Source: Limnomonas spitsbergensis (Eukaryota; Chlorophyta; Chlorophyceae; Chlamydomonadales). Taken from it: a stretch of DNA of 64,000 bases. Shown one piece after another: positions 53,600-64,000 of this stretch. The position numbers were made by a program, and so were the translations under genes. How positions within the stretch are numbered: the stretch's first letter is position 1; each line of letters begins with the position of its first letter. Under the pieces are notes generated by a model, which made no database searches, was not told where the DNA came from, and saw only the letters and a program-made list of their open reading frames with translations. The stretch covers positions 4,686,001 to 4,750,000 of the forward strand of contig JAYJMM010000036.1 of NCBI GenBank assembly GCA_037349105.1, read 5' to 3'.

Positions 53600-55575
53600 A
53601 AAACCTGGATAAAATGTATCAAGGTAACTGTAGACAGAAATCCTAAGGAAACCCCTGGGATCCCCAGAGGAAATCTGTTTTGGCTTGGATGCCGCAAGTT
53701 TTCCCACCAGTTCAGTAATAATTTCCTGTTGGATTTACCTCCCCTTTCTGCATTGCAGCATGTGGAAACCTACGCTTGTGGCAGCTTGGCTGCGATAATG
53801 CGTTCTTGAAACAACGTAATTTGCTCAGATTCTAAGATTTGCGGCCCATGGGTGCCAAGAAATAATGTCAGAGTAATAAGACTTGTTCCCTTAAAGCGCT
53901 CCATGTAGAATAGGTTGACTCACGTAAAGCACTTTTGTCGGATTTGCCATAGGTTACCTTACTAAGGTAGCACTCCTGTTAGATGATGGCCTGGAAAAGT
54001 GAAATTAGCAGAAGTGGACTGGTTAAGAAGGTTGTCCTGTCTTATTTGTAGGCCTTGTAGCCGCAGAGTTTGTAACAGGGCGAAATGTCTGTAACACAAT
54101 TTAAGCTCTGGAAATGTAGAAAAATTCGATGGTGTTGCACCTCTGGGCCCTGCTGGAAAAAATAAGATGCGTTTTCATATGAGAGGAAAGAAATATCTGG
54201 ACAAGTCTTCAATCGCTTCCTGGCTTGTAAAGCAGCATTAGTCGATGCATGAGCAGAAGCTTTGCCTTCTAGGTGTGGCTCTAAGCACAGGGGATGGGCC
54301 GGGGGCAAGAGCCGGGGGGGGAGGGCGTGCAGCTGTGTCGGTTGCTCCAGCCTGTCTATGCGCAGATGGCGCGTCCTCGTCAGTGCGCAATTGTTGATCT
54401 GTGATTGTACATTGTTGCACAAATGACGTTACACCTCTGGGCCATGCTGAAATGAAGCTCGGCCACGTGGACAAACAAAAAGTCAGCTAGGGAATTCAAG
54501 GGAGAAGGCACAAGAGGAAATAAATATAAGGATACTCATTACGAAAGTTGTGACACGAAGAGATAAGTTGTGACACGAAGAGAACAAGGTGTCAGTCATG
54601 ACGGCAGATGACAGGCATAACAACAAAGTACAATTATCCTGGCAGGCTCCATACAATCATCCTGGCAGGAGCCATACATATCACCGGATTCAAGACAGCT
54701 GGTGTCAACTGTGACCACAACTGCCAAACATCAAAGCCTTTGTGACTTTCATAACATCAGGTGCCCGTCATAACGGCGGGTGCCATTCAGAGCACCAGGT
54801 GTCAACTCCTTATCACATTTACTCAATGATCCTGGCAATCCCCAGGGATAAAATAAGGAGCCCATCACAGCTTCCTAGCTCAAAATTTGCCGCCTTCCGC
54901 TCCTTTCCATCAGGAACCGCGGTCCGGCCGGGCCTAGCTTTCGACCAAAAGCTTTTGCAACTCAAAATGCGACTACATTTCCTTGAGGAACTCACGGAGC
55001 CTTACAGAAACAGCGCGCACACACCATCCACACAATCACACATACGGCAACCAGGGATGTTTTTCTGAAAACGAAACAGCAAATGCTACAGGATTTAACC
55101 TCCCGCAACACCACATTTAGCATCAGTCATGACACCTGCACACAATGGCGCCAAAACAGTGCACTGTCAGACAAACACTCTACCGGCCACAAGCACAGAC
55201 AGACCCTCGACAGGCCCTAAACAAATGCCAAGCCAAATACCGGTAAACAGCCACACGACAAAAATATGTCCTTACAATAATTTAACTTCAATTATTAGAG
55301 GACATGTTATTGAACCCGCCTAATCCAAACCAACATGAAAACCCTGAATACGTGCAAAGATCCCCGTACATAACTCATGGCAGGAGGGTCCCACTTCCTG
55401 GACAGCTGGAAGTCCTGAACTGAATATTGAGAGCTCTTGAGTATTTAGGGTTTAGGTTTAGCAAATATACCCTGAAAAACCATCACCTTGACACCCACTC
55501 GCTGTAAGCACTCAAGTCCTTTAGAGGGTTCCAGAGGGTTTAGAGTTTAGTACACTAACCCTGTACAACCATCAC
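53600..55575. other. no complete gene; scattered terminal motifs and short tandem repeats
   Basis: Terminal-motif pieces lie at 54136-54170 and 54425-54478. A 20-bp doublet (AAGTTGTGACACGAAGAGA) is at 54545-54585 and a TCCTGGCAGG doublet at 54637-54670. A copy of the TFIIE-like exon 3 end with its donor is at about 55475-55510. No open frame was convincing. Confidence 0.5.
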
Positions 55576-57060
55576 CCAAACGCTCTAGGTACTTGAGCGC
55601 CCTCCGGATCAGTTAGTGGCTCTCTCTGGGGTTGTCCACAATCTCAGCCTCGACCACTTGCATGACTGTCCGGGACAAAGTTCAGATGGATTTCAAAAAT
55701 GACCAGTCCACGGGGCACCAGGTGGCTCATGGGATCAGCATGGAACCTGCCTGCACTTGTAATTTACATATCCGCAGACCACTTCGAGCTCTATGGACTT
55801 GCGCCTGCACTTACAAATACCTGCGCACAAAGACGAGGTGACCAAGAGCAATGCAATTATGCAGGTACGAAGACCAGTGTGCATGGGTGGAGGAGCGGGC
55901 GGCTTCCTTGGTTAAAGTGTATCGATATCATTTTAGTTGTTTATACTGGTGAGCATGCGTGAGGCAGCGGTGGAAGGGAACATAGACAGAGCCATGACAG
56001 TATGCTCTCCCCGGTTGAACAGGCTCTGTCAATGATTCATGATGTTGTAATATCGTCAACTGGCTCACCCTGAGGCCATTTTCGACAGGGCCAGGCAATA
56101 TAAACAGGAATCACATGGAGCACAGCATTGCTAAGGCAAGAACGGAAGTGTGTTGCGGAGTCCCTGTTGCAATCCTGCGTCAGGTCATGCGGCCAACCAC
56201 CAGGAGGCCTATAAACATATCCATCATGATGATTCAAACAAGACGTGAATTGTGTCTCTCAGGAGTCTCACCCATTCCTTGGCCTGCAGGTAGTCCATGA
56301 GGATGACGCCTAGGCCTGTGGTGTCCTGCAACAGCCGGGTGACATGCTGGGGGCAAGCATGCTGTGTACGAGCTGGAAAAAAGCCATGCTGAATTGTTGA
56401 GCGAAAGCATGCACTTGGCGAGCTGGACATGACACGTTTTGTAGCCAACTTAAACATCCTCTTTGCCTCCTGTTCTCACTGCCTGGCCCTTTTGAAGAGG
56501 CTACTGGGTGGATGCGCAGATGCTGTTGAAGCAACATGCTGCATGTCTGCATGCAGTGTACAAGCTGGACACGATACACCATGAGTGCATGCATGGAGCA
56601 TATGAGCTGGGTATGTCAGGTGCACATTAAGTCAGGTGGTCAACACCTTTCGTATTCAGGGACTGGGATGTGGGGATGGTACAAAGCCATGAAGCAGGGA
56701 ATTCACTATGGAATGAAGCCATGCAGCAGGAACGTGTTTCTGCCTGGCTTCACTCGCCCCTGCTCAGCCCACCCGCTACCTACTACCTGATGACCGGCGG
56801 TACCTGATCTATTAACAAGCTTGCTCCATGCACGTGGGCCGATGCCATTCTAGGGAGGAATGGATCGTCTACAGGTGATGCAGTCGTGTCAATGGATCAT
56901 ATGTTGGCTTAATCAGTGCCTTCCCGAGCTTGCTCTTTGCTCCAACTACGTCGTTCACGTCTCGGTAAGACATTGGCGGGCAGAAGCCGTTGTAGATAGA
57001 GCGGACCAGCATTCTGGCCAGGTGCTTGTAGGGCCCTGCAGAGTTTAGATTGATGCTCAT
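55576..57060 (-). pseudogene. TFIIE-alpha-like N-terminal gene fragment with in-frame TAA
   Basis: Exon 1 is 57060-56959 (MSINLNSAG, PYKHLARMLVRSIYNG), exon 2 is 56346-56272 (HVTRLLQDTTGLGVILMDYL, QAKEW) and exon 3 is about 55648-55576 (AEIVDNPRESH, TAA, LIRRALKYLERLG). Exons 1 and 2 join in phase 0 with good GT/AG sites. The order of motifs matches the winged-helix start of plant TFIIE-alpha: a conserved R(A/S)xY, then GxxVxxxDxLxxxxWV, then LRRxLxxLE. TFIIE-alpha recruits TFIIH to the RNA polymerase II start complex. A stop sits just before the third helix, the third acceptor is weak, and no zinc-finger exon was found before the LINE remains. It may be a truncated pseudogene, or exon 3 is misplaced. 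The same stop occurs in the second tandem copy. Confidence 0.45.
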
Positions 57061-57316
57061 GGTTGTGTATGGCGAATAGAGCGATGCGCTTGGGATGGGG
57101 TGGGTGGCATCTTTCTTGGAGAACCGGGGGAGCACCTTTTCGAGGGAAGATGGGGTTTCTTTGAGCTCTAGGGTTTCATCCTTCAGACTCCTCCCTCGTA
57201 CAGAGACGTCACATCTATTCGCTCACCCGCAGTGTATCATCATCAATATTCATCATTTTATTTAGCATACTCGCCCATCTCTTCCACCTCAAGCCCCGTA
57301 CCATCTTTGCTACTAT
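57061..57316. promoter_or_regulatory. 256-bp divergent intergenic region
   Basis: It separates the start of the TFIIE-alpha-like frame (minus) from the compact gene (plus), so it is probably a shared promoter. It contains GAGACGTCACATC (ACGTCA, bZIP-like) at about 57201. No TATA box is clear. Confidence 0.4.
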
Positions 57317-58407
57317 ATGTCTGTTCAGAATGCAAGGTCTTTCGCATCTTCACTTTCTGCTGGTATAGAGGCTTCCAGAAACGCCATGCAGGTTGGTTTT
57401 GCGCTGTCGATCAATGAGATTTGCAGATTCGACGTAGTCTTTCAGCGGCCGTCGCTAATGGCCTGGCGTTCCTGCAGTCAAACGCCAGCCGTGCGCTGCA
57501 AGAAAATTTAAGCAATGGATTGAGAAGCTCGAGGTTGACGTCTAGGCAAGTTTGAAAGTTGTGGGAAGGGACCTGGGAAGGGATGCCTAGCGTCCTTGAA
57601 ATTCTGCACCCCTCTAACAACCCTGGTTCCCACTCCGCCCCGCAGTTCGCAGCCTAGCTTGCATCCGATAAATTGTGGGAATCGCAGCTGTGGAATGGAG
57701 TCACAAGAACTTCTGTCCATTCTGCAGGTACGAGACGCCCTTCTCTCGTAATTCCCCAATTTCCTCATCTTCGGCTCTGATGCAGTCTGACCCTAGCGCC
57801 GTCCTTCCATCATTTTTATCCTGTATTTCATATTCAGAATCCAGCGGGGACGCCTGTCACGACCTTCTTCGGGGTGTCGCCTCCATTGCGAGGCGGGATG
57901 GGTGGGGCCGCAAACCCTATATCACACGACACGACATGGGCCAGAAGCGCCTACTCTGCCTCGAGGAATAACTTGCAGGTGAGGGCAGTCAATAGCCCCT
58001 CGTGTTCAGGACCGGTCTAGGTAACCTCACCCCCTCAACTTCCCTGGATAGTGACAATCCAAGTCTCAACAGGTATGAAGTGGAGATGCCATAATGACTT
58101 GGGAGTCGTACACTACCAGTCTTGCAGGAAGCCATGAACGTTTGGCCCAGCTGATGAGCGTGCTGCCATACCTCTTGCCTCCCAGGTTTTAAGGGAGCTG
58201 GAGGTATCCGGAGCCTCCTTTCTGCAAGGCGACCTTATGGTTGGTTCTCCCGCAGAGCCGAGCGCGTTCATGATGGAAATGTCTTGTGCCGAGCAAGTCC
58301 ATCAGCCTGGCCCTGCTGCTGGCAGCACCACAAGTAGTAATAGCACAGCTGGAGCCTGCAACCCCAACATCCCGTTCCAGTGCCACGCAGAGTACTTTGT
58401 TGTTTGA
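57317..58407 (+). CDS. unknown protein, 5 exons, 198 aa
   Basis: Exons are 57317-57391 (starts ATGTCTGTTCAG), 57427-57545, 57688-57727, 57838-57978 and 58186-58407 (stop TGA). Phases match at all four joins. Three introns are GT/AG. Intron 2 is GC/AG (TCTAG/GCAAGT), the standard form of rare GC donors. The protein begins with an Ala/Ser-rich amphipathic stretch (NARSFASSLSAGIEASRNAM, then SLSAAVANGLAFLQSNASRA). It continues with a Gly/Pro-rich middle (FFGVSPPLRGGMGGAANP) and a tail with VLRELEVSGASFLQGDLMVG. I do not recognise the family. There is no transmembrane segment. Introns are 35-207 bp and free of repeats, in contrast to the neighbouring large genes. Confidence 0.65.
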
Positions 58408-59586
58408 TAAATGGGCTGTAAATATGTCCAGCCCCCCCCCCATACAAACTCAAAGTTGAAAAGGCTATGCAAATATGTAGCCTGGACATTGACCACCTTT
58501 CATGTCGTGGAATGCAGGATCAACAGTTGTGGAATGCTTGTTCGTCGCAATTTTGATTTCCCTCCCTGTATGCGCTTTGAGACTGTATTATTTTTGCATG
58601 TGCGCTTCATGCCTCGCAGTTGCTTTCTGAATCCGAAAGATCCAAACATTCTTATTTCTTGAGTGCCTTTGTACAGTTTCATTTGTGAAGTTTGGGAGGC
58701 TTGTTGTATTCTAGAGGGTTTCCTATTTAACAGGGCTCTGGATGCCGCCTGCGGTTACCAGAGGGCTTTAATCGTTGCCCGTGACTAGAAGGTGTTCCCC
58801 GGATAGGACGCTTAAATATACATAAATTTAGTCCTGAAGTACTGTTGCCAGCTCTCTCTTTGGTACTTCCCAAAAATATGCCCGAGCAACGGGGTCAGAA
58901 CTTATCGAAATTCTTGTTTAACCTCAGTTCTTTTTTCATGGAATATGCGAGGGAATATGCAGCATTTGTGTGACCTGCATTACAAAGAGTCTCAACTGTA
59001 CCGGTATTGTAAGATATGGTTCAGAATCCTCCATCATGAAATTGCAGGCAGTGACTGGGCCACAAGGTGAATGATTGACTATCCTCCTTGGATCCTCTTT
59101 AGGTCCCATCTTCTGAGCAAAGGTCGCAAAGAGGTTCAGTTATCCCACACCGGTGTTGTTGGGGGGAATTGTCCAGTGGTATGACGCTGGTGGCATCCAT
59201 ACCCAGAGATTGAGGGATCGAAGCCGCCACACGATCTTCTCTCTCCACCCTCCTAGAACACCGGGTGTCATGTTCCGGCCCCCTCATATAGGAGGATGGC
59301 ATGGCTGCACATGGCCCAGGCTGTGCATGGTAGCTGGAATTGAGCCTAGTCATTCCCTTTTGGAAGGAGTAAGGAAAGGAAGTAAATGCTAGAGGAAAGA
59401 CAGAGAGGAGCACAAAGGGCAAAGAAAGGAACCCTCCAGAGAACGCAACAGACAGACTGAAGGATCCCTGCCTCTGAAAGCAAGAGAGAGGCAAAACAAG
59501 AAAAGATTCTCAAACAAAATTTCATGCCCGAAGCATAGAGCCAGTCCCCTGGTTATAGGTAGTCATGACGTATAATTTGGCCAGAA
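58408..59586. other. no gene recognised; inverted copy of a dispersed repeat
   Basis: 59140-59370 is an inverted relative of sequence around 39555-39960: GGATCGAAGCCGCCACACGA with TCTTCTCTC, and GCTGTGCATGGTAGCTGGAATTGAGCC. The rest is unremarkable. Confidence 0.5.
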
Positions 59587-59782
59587 GGCTAGTAGGCTCG
59601 TCAGGGGCGGGGATCCTTTGGTAAGCCTTTCCATTTCTGGAGGGGGTGCTCTTGTTTGTCCTTTGTGCTCCTCTCTGTCTTTGCTCTTGCCTTAATTTCC
59701 TTTCCTTCTTCCTCCCAACGAGACAGTTGGGCGCCCACGAGGCCGAGCCTATTTCAGCAGGGCCCAAAGGTGTAACGTCATT

Positions 59783-60287
59783 GACTGGAGGAGCTGGAAC
59801 GGGGGCAGCCGCCCATAAATTGCATGCGACAAGAGCTGCCCTACAGCGCCTACCCGTCACAGAAGTTTTGGCACTCGTTGACGCAGCCTACGAGCAGGTG
59901 CAGCTGGACGCAAGCGGCGGGGGGGCCCCAGGGACCCTACCACCGAGCACAGGTCTGCGGCGACCTACCGCGCCTGGTTTTAGCCCACGGCGTGCGCCGT
60001 GCTGCTTGCGCAAGCCCGGATCCGCAGCAGCACGAGGGAGTGTGCTTGTGTGCGCACAAATTTGCGACTGCGGCTCGGCGTGATCAGCACGGCTGACACC
60101 AGAGGACGGCGCAGCGGTCAGCGGCGAGAGGCACGCTGCTGCCAACGATGCTGGATAAGGGGTGATGGTCAGCATGTAGAGGATGCACTACATGCTTGCT
60201 TCCAGTGCCCTAGTGTCAGGGAGCACTTAGAGGAGCGGGGGTGGGCAGGTCCACTGGGCGGTGCTACAAACTTCCACCAGTTGTAAC
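59783..60287 (+). mobile_element. LINE 3' end, duplicated copy
   Basis: Copy of 52614-53117 carried by the tandem duplication. It codes LPVTEVLALVDAAYEQ and the Cys/His tail segment, with the same frameshift. The polymerase part was not duplicated. Confidence 0.85.
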
Positions 60288-62744
60288 AGGCCGAGCAGGG
60301 GTGGGATGCACTTGCTTGTGGACGATGTAGGCATTGTTGAGGGCTAGTTTCTAGAGGAGCTGAGGTGTTGGACTTGTTTACCTTTCCGGCCTTGCCTCTT
60401 TTTTCTCTTCTTTTTAGTTTCCTCTTTTCTTACTTCTGAACAGTAGGGGGGGCCATGCGGCCAAGCCCTCTTGAGCCAATGACATTACACCTCTGGGCCG
60501 CATGGGCACCCAACTGTCCCGTTGGAAGAAAAAAACTTAAGGTAAGAGGGAAAGAAGGAGAAGAAAGCAAAGGAGAAAGAAATACCCCCCCCAAAAAGGA
60601 AAAGGCAGCCCGAAGTATCTTTGCCCCTCTTAAGCCTAGTCCCCAATAAGGCAAAGAAAAGCAACAAACCTTCTTGAGCGTGGCCCAAGGGTGTGACTGA
60701 CAAATGGGGAGGAGGGTCCCTTACTTACCCCCTACCAACAGAGGTTTGACCTAGGGAATCCACAGGATAAAACCTGGATAAAATGTATCAAGGTAACTGT
60801 AGACAGAAATCCTAAGGAAACCCCTGGGATCCCCAGAGGAAATCTGTTTTGGCTTGGATGCCGCAAGTTTTCCCACCAGTTCAGTAATAATTTCCTGTTG
60901 GATTTACCTCCCCTTTCTGCATTGCAGCATGTGGAAACCTACGCTTGTGGCAGCTTGGCTGCGATAATGCGTTCTTGAAACAACGTAATTTGCTCAGATT
61001 CTAAGATTTGCGGCCCATGGGTGCCAAGAAATAATGTCAGAGTAATAAGACTTGTTCCCTTAAAGCGCTCCATGTAGAATAGGTTGACTCACGTAAAGCA
61101 CTTTTGTCGGATTTGCCATAGGTTACCTTACTAAGGTAGCACTCCTGTTAGATGATGGCCTGGAAAAGTGAAATTAGCAGAAGTGGACTGGTTAAGAAGG
61201 TTGTCCTGTCTTATTTGTAGGCCTTGTAGCCGCAGAGTTTGTAACAGGGCGAAATGTCTGTAACACAATTTAAGCTCTGGAAATGTAGAAAAATTCGATG
61301 GTGTTGCACCTCTGGGCCCTGCTGGAAAAAATAAGATGCGTTTTCATATGAGAGGAAAGAAATATCTGGACAAGTCTTCAATCGCTTCCTGGCTTGTAAA
61401 GCAGCATTAGTCGATGCATGAGCAGAAGCTTTGCCTTCTAGGTGTGGCTCTAAGCACAGGGGATGGGCCGGGGGCAAGAGCCGGGGGGGGAGGGCGTGCA
61501 GCTGTGTCGGTTGCTCCAGCCTGTCTATGCGCAGATGGCGCGTCCTCGTCAGTGCGCAATTGTTGATCTGTGATTGTACATTGTTGCACAAATGACGTTA
61601 CACCTCTGGGCCATGCTGAAATGAAGCTCGGCCACGTGGACAAACAAAAAGTCAGCTAGGGAATTCAAGGGAGAAGGCACAAGAGGAAATAAATATAAGG
61701 ATACTCATTACGAAAGTTGTGACACGAAGAGATAAGTTGTGACACGAAGAGAACAAGGTGTCAGTCATGACGGCAGATGACAGGCATAACAACAAAGTAC
61801 AATTATCCTGGCAGGCTCCATACAATCATCCTGGCAGGAGCCATACATATCACCGGATTCAAGACAGCTGGTGTCAACTGTGACCACAACTGCCAAACAT
61901 CAAAGCCTTTGTGACTTTCATAACATCAGGTGCCCGTCATAACGGCGGGTGCCATTCAGAGCACCAGGTGTCAACTCCTTATCACATTTACTCAATGATC
62001 CTGGCAATCCCCAGGGATAAAATAAGGAGCCCATCACAGCTTCCTAGCTCAAAATTTGCCGCCTTCCGCTCCTTTCCATCAGGAACCGCGGTCCGGCCGG
62101 GCCTAGCTTTCGACCAAAAGCTTTTGCAACTCAAAATGCGACTACATTTCCTTGAGGAACTCACGGAGCCTTACAGAAACAGCGCGCACACACCATCCAC
62201 ACAATCACACATACGGCAACCAGGGATGTTTTTCTGAAAACGAAACAGCAAATGCTACAGGATTTAACCTCCCGCAACACCACATTTAGCATCAGTCATG
62301 ACACCTGCACACAATGGCGCCAAAACAGTGCACTGTCAGACAAACACTCTACCGGCCACAAGCACAGACAGACCCTCGACAGGCCCTAAACAAATGCCAA
62401 GCCAAATACCGGTAAACAGCCACACGACAAAAATATGTCCTTACAATAATTTAACTTCAATTATTAGAGGACATGTTATTGAACCCGCCTAATCCAAACC
62501 AACATGAAAACCCTGAATACGTGCAAAGATCCCCGTACATAACTCATGGCAGGAGGGTCCCACTTCCTGGACAGCTGGAAGTCCTGAACTGAATATTGAG
62601 AGCTCTTGAGTATTTAGGGTTTAGGTTTAGCAAATATACCCTGAAAAACCATCACCTTGACACCCACTCGCTGTAAGCACTCAAGTCCTTTAGAGGGTTC
62701 CAGAGGGTTTAGAGTTTAGTACACTAACCCTGTACAACCATCAC

Positions 62745-63515
62745 CCAAACGCTCTAGGTACTTGAGCGCCCTCCGGATCAGTTAGTGGCTCTCTCTGGGG
62801 TTGTCCACAATCTCAGCCTCGACCACTTGCATGACTGTCCGGGACAAAGTTCAGATGGATTTCAAAAATGACCAGTCCACGGGGCACCAGGTGGCTCATG
62901 GGATCAGCATGGAACCTGCCTGCACTTGTAATTTACATATCCGCAGACCACTTCGAGCTCTATGGACTTGCGCCTGCACTTACAAATACCTGCGCACAAA
63001 GACGAGGTGACCAAGAGCAATGCAATTATGCAGGTACGAAGACCAGTGTGCATGGGTGGAGGAGCGGGCGGCTTCCTTGGTTAAAGTGTATCGATATCAT
63101 TTTAGTTGTTTATACTGGTGAGCATGCGTGAGGCAGCGGTGGAAGGGAACATAGACAGAGCCATGACAGTATGCTCTCCCCGGTTGAACAGGCTCTGTCA
63201 ATGATTCATGATGTTGTAATATCGTCAACTGGCTCACCCTGAGGCCATTTTCGACAGGGCCAGGCAATATAAACAGGAATCACATGGAGCACAGCATTGC
63301 TAAGGCAAGAACGGAAGTGTGTTGCGGAGTCCCTGTTGCAATCCTGCGTCAGGTCATGCGGCCAACCACCAGGAGGCCTATAAACATATCCATCATGATG
63401 ATTCAAACAAGACGTGAATTGTGTCTCTCAGGAGTCTCACCCATTCCTTGGCCTGCAGGTAGTCCATGAGGATGACGCCTAGGCCTGTGGTGTCCTGCAA
63501 CAGCCGGGTGACATG
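62745..63515 (-). pseudogene. second copy of TFIIE-alpha-like exons 2 and 3
   Basis: Exon 2 is 63515-63441 and exon 3 about 62817-62745, apparently identical to 56346-56272 and 55648-55576, with the same in-frame TAA. Its first exon and the divergent gene would lie just past the window end. Confidence 0.45.
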
Positions 63516-64000
63516 CTGGGGGCAAGCATGCTGTGTACGAGCTGGAAAAAAGCCATGCTGAATTGTTGAGCGAAAGCATGCACTTGGCGAGCTGGACATG
63601 ACACGTTTTGTAGCCAACTTAAACATCCTCTTTGCCTCCTGTTCTCACTGCCTGGCCCTTTTGAAGAGGCTACTGGGTGGATGCGCAGATGCTGTTGAAG
63701 CAACATGCTGCATGTCTGCATGCAGTGTACAAGCTGGACACGATACACCATGAGTGCATGCATGGAGCATATGAGCTGGGTATGTCAGGTGCACATTAAG
63801 TCAGGTGGTCAACACCTTTCGTATTCAGGGACTGGGATGTGGGGATGGTACAAAGCCATGAAGCAGGGAATTCACTATGGAATGAAGCCATGCAGCAGGA
63901 ACGTGTTTCTGCCTGGCTTCACTCGCCCCTGCTCAGCCCACCCGCTACCTACTACCTGATGACCGGCGGTACCTGATCTATTAACAAGCTTGCTCCATGC

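Larger units (their letters stand above)
52417..59586. repeat. 7.17-kb tandem duplication, first copy
   Basis: From GGCTAGTAGGCTCGTCAGGG at 52417 the sequence recurs at 59587 and stays aligned to the window end (offset 7170, then 7169 after a one-base difference in a poly-A run near 53361). By spot checks no other difference was seen. The unit contains the LINE 3' end, the TFIIE-alpha-like gene and the compact gene at 57317. Confidence 0.93.
59587..64000. repeat. 7.17-kb tandem duplication, second copy (cut by window end)
   Basis: Aligned to 52417-56831. It starts abruptly after TAATTTGGCCAGAA, whereas the first copy is continuous with LINE/insert sequence to its left. So 52417 is the original junction and 59586/59587 the duplication joint. 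Confidence 0.93.

Noticed and set aside
55576..55648. Reassigned genetic code (TAA read as Gln)
   Set aside because: One case only. No other gene in the window needs TAA or TAG to be read as sense, and PsbTn-like copy 1 appears to stop at TAG. A pseudogene or a wrong exon edge is simpler.
59153..59260. tRNA gene suggested by GGCTTCGATCCC on the minus strand
   Set aside because: There is no A box or acceptor stem in the right place. The segment is a dispersed repeat also found near 39910.

Overview
The window is nuclear DNA of a eukaryote, almost certainly a green alga. The genes have many GT-AG introns. There is an SnRK2-type kinase whose catalytic loop reads NRD, a pair of small proteins with chloroplast/thylakoid-lumen type leaders, and plant-type telomere-like motifs (TTTAGGG, TTCAGGG) scattered through the introns. 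A prasinophyte-like alga with a large repeat-filled genome would fit, but the species is a guess. There are no bacterial operons or CRISPR arrays. Exon models were built by hand, requiring GT/AG (once GC/AG) boundaries and matching phase at every junction.

Layout. 2755-27965 (minus) is a complete 15-exon RCC1-propeller gene (666 aa) spread over 25 kb. Its introns hold satellites and minisatellites, including a 6.3-kb array of a 46-bp satellite. 31780-31871 (minus) is a possible last exon of a dsRNA-binding protein. 32647-33368 and 35691-36347 (plus) are two related two-exon genes for small two-cysteine proteins resembling the nuclear photosystem II 5-kDa subunit PsbTn, with LINE debris between them. 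37.2-40.9 kb is transposon territory: a LINE-type reverse transcriptase and inverted-repeat elements sharing one conserved terminal motif. 41976-50519 (minus) is a complete 9-exon SnRK2-like kinase (380 aa). 51.2-53.1 kb holds a second, broken LINE. 55576-57060 (minus) looks like the start of a TFIIE-alpha gene with an in-frame stop. 57317-58407 (plus) is a compact 5-exon gene of unknown function that diverges from it. From about 52417 a 7.17-kb unit is followed by a near-identical tandem copy that runs off the window end.

The most unusual signal is in the introns of the two big genes. Many introns carry tandem arrays whose repeat unit is a copy of the neighbouring exon edge together with its splice site, so exon ends and donors, or acceptors and exon starts, have been multiplied into the intron. 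This occurs at about ten exon borders in two unrelated genes. The compact divergent gene and the PsbTn-like genes lack it. It suggests intron growth by repeated duplication of splice junctions, and leaves strings of decoy splice sites beside the real ones.
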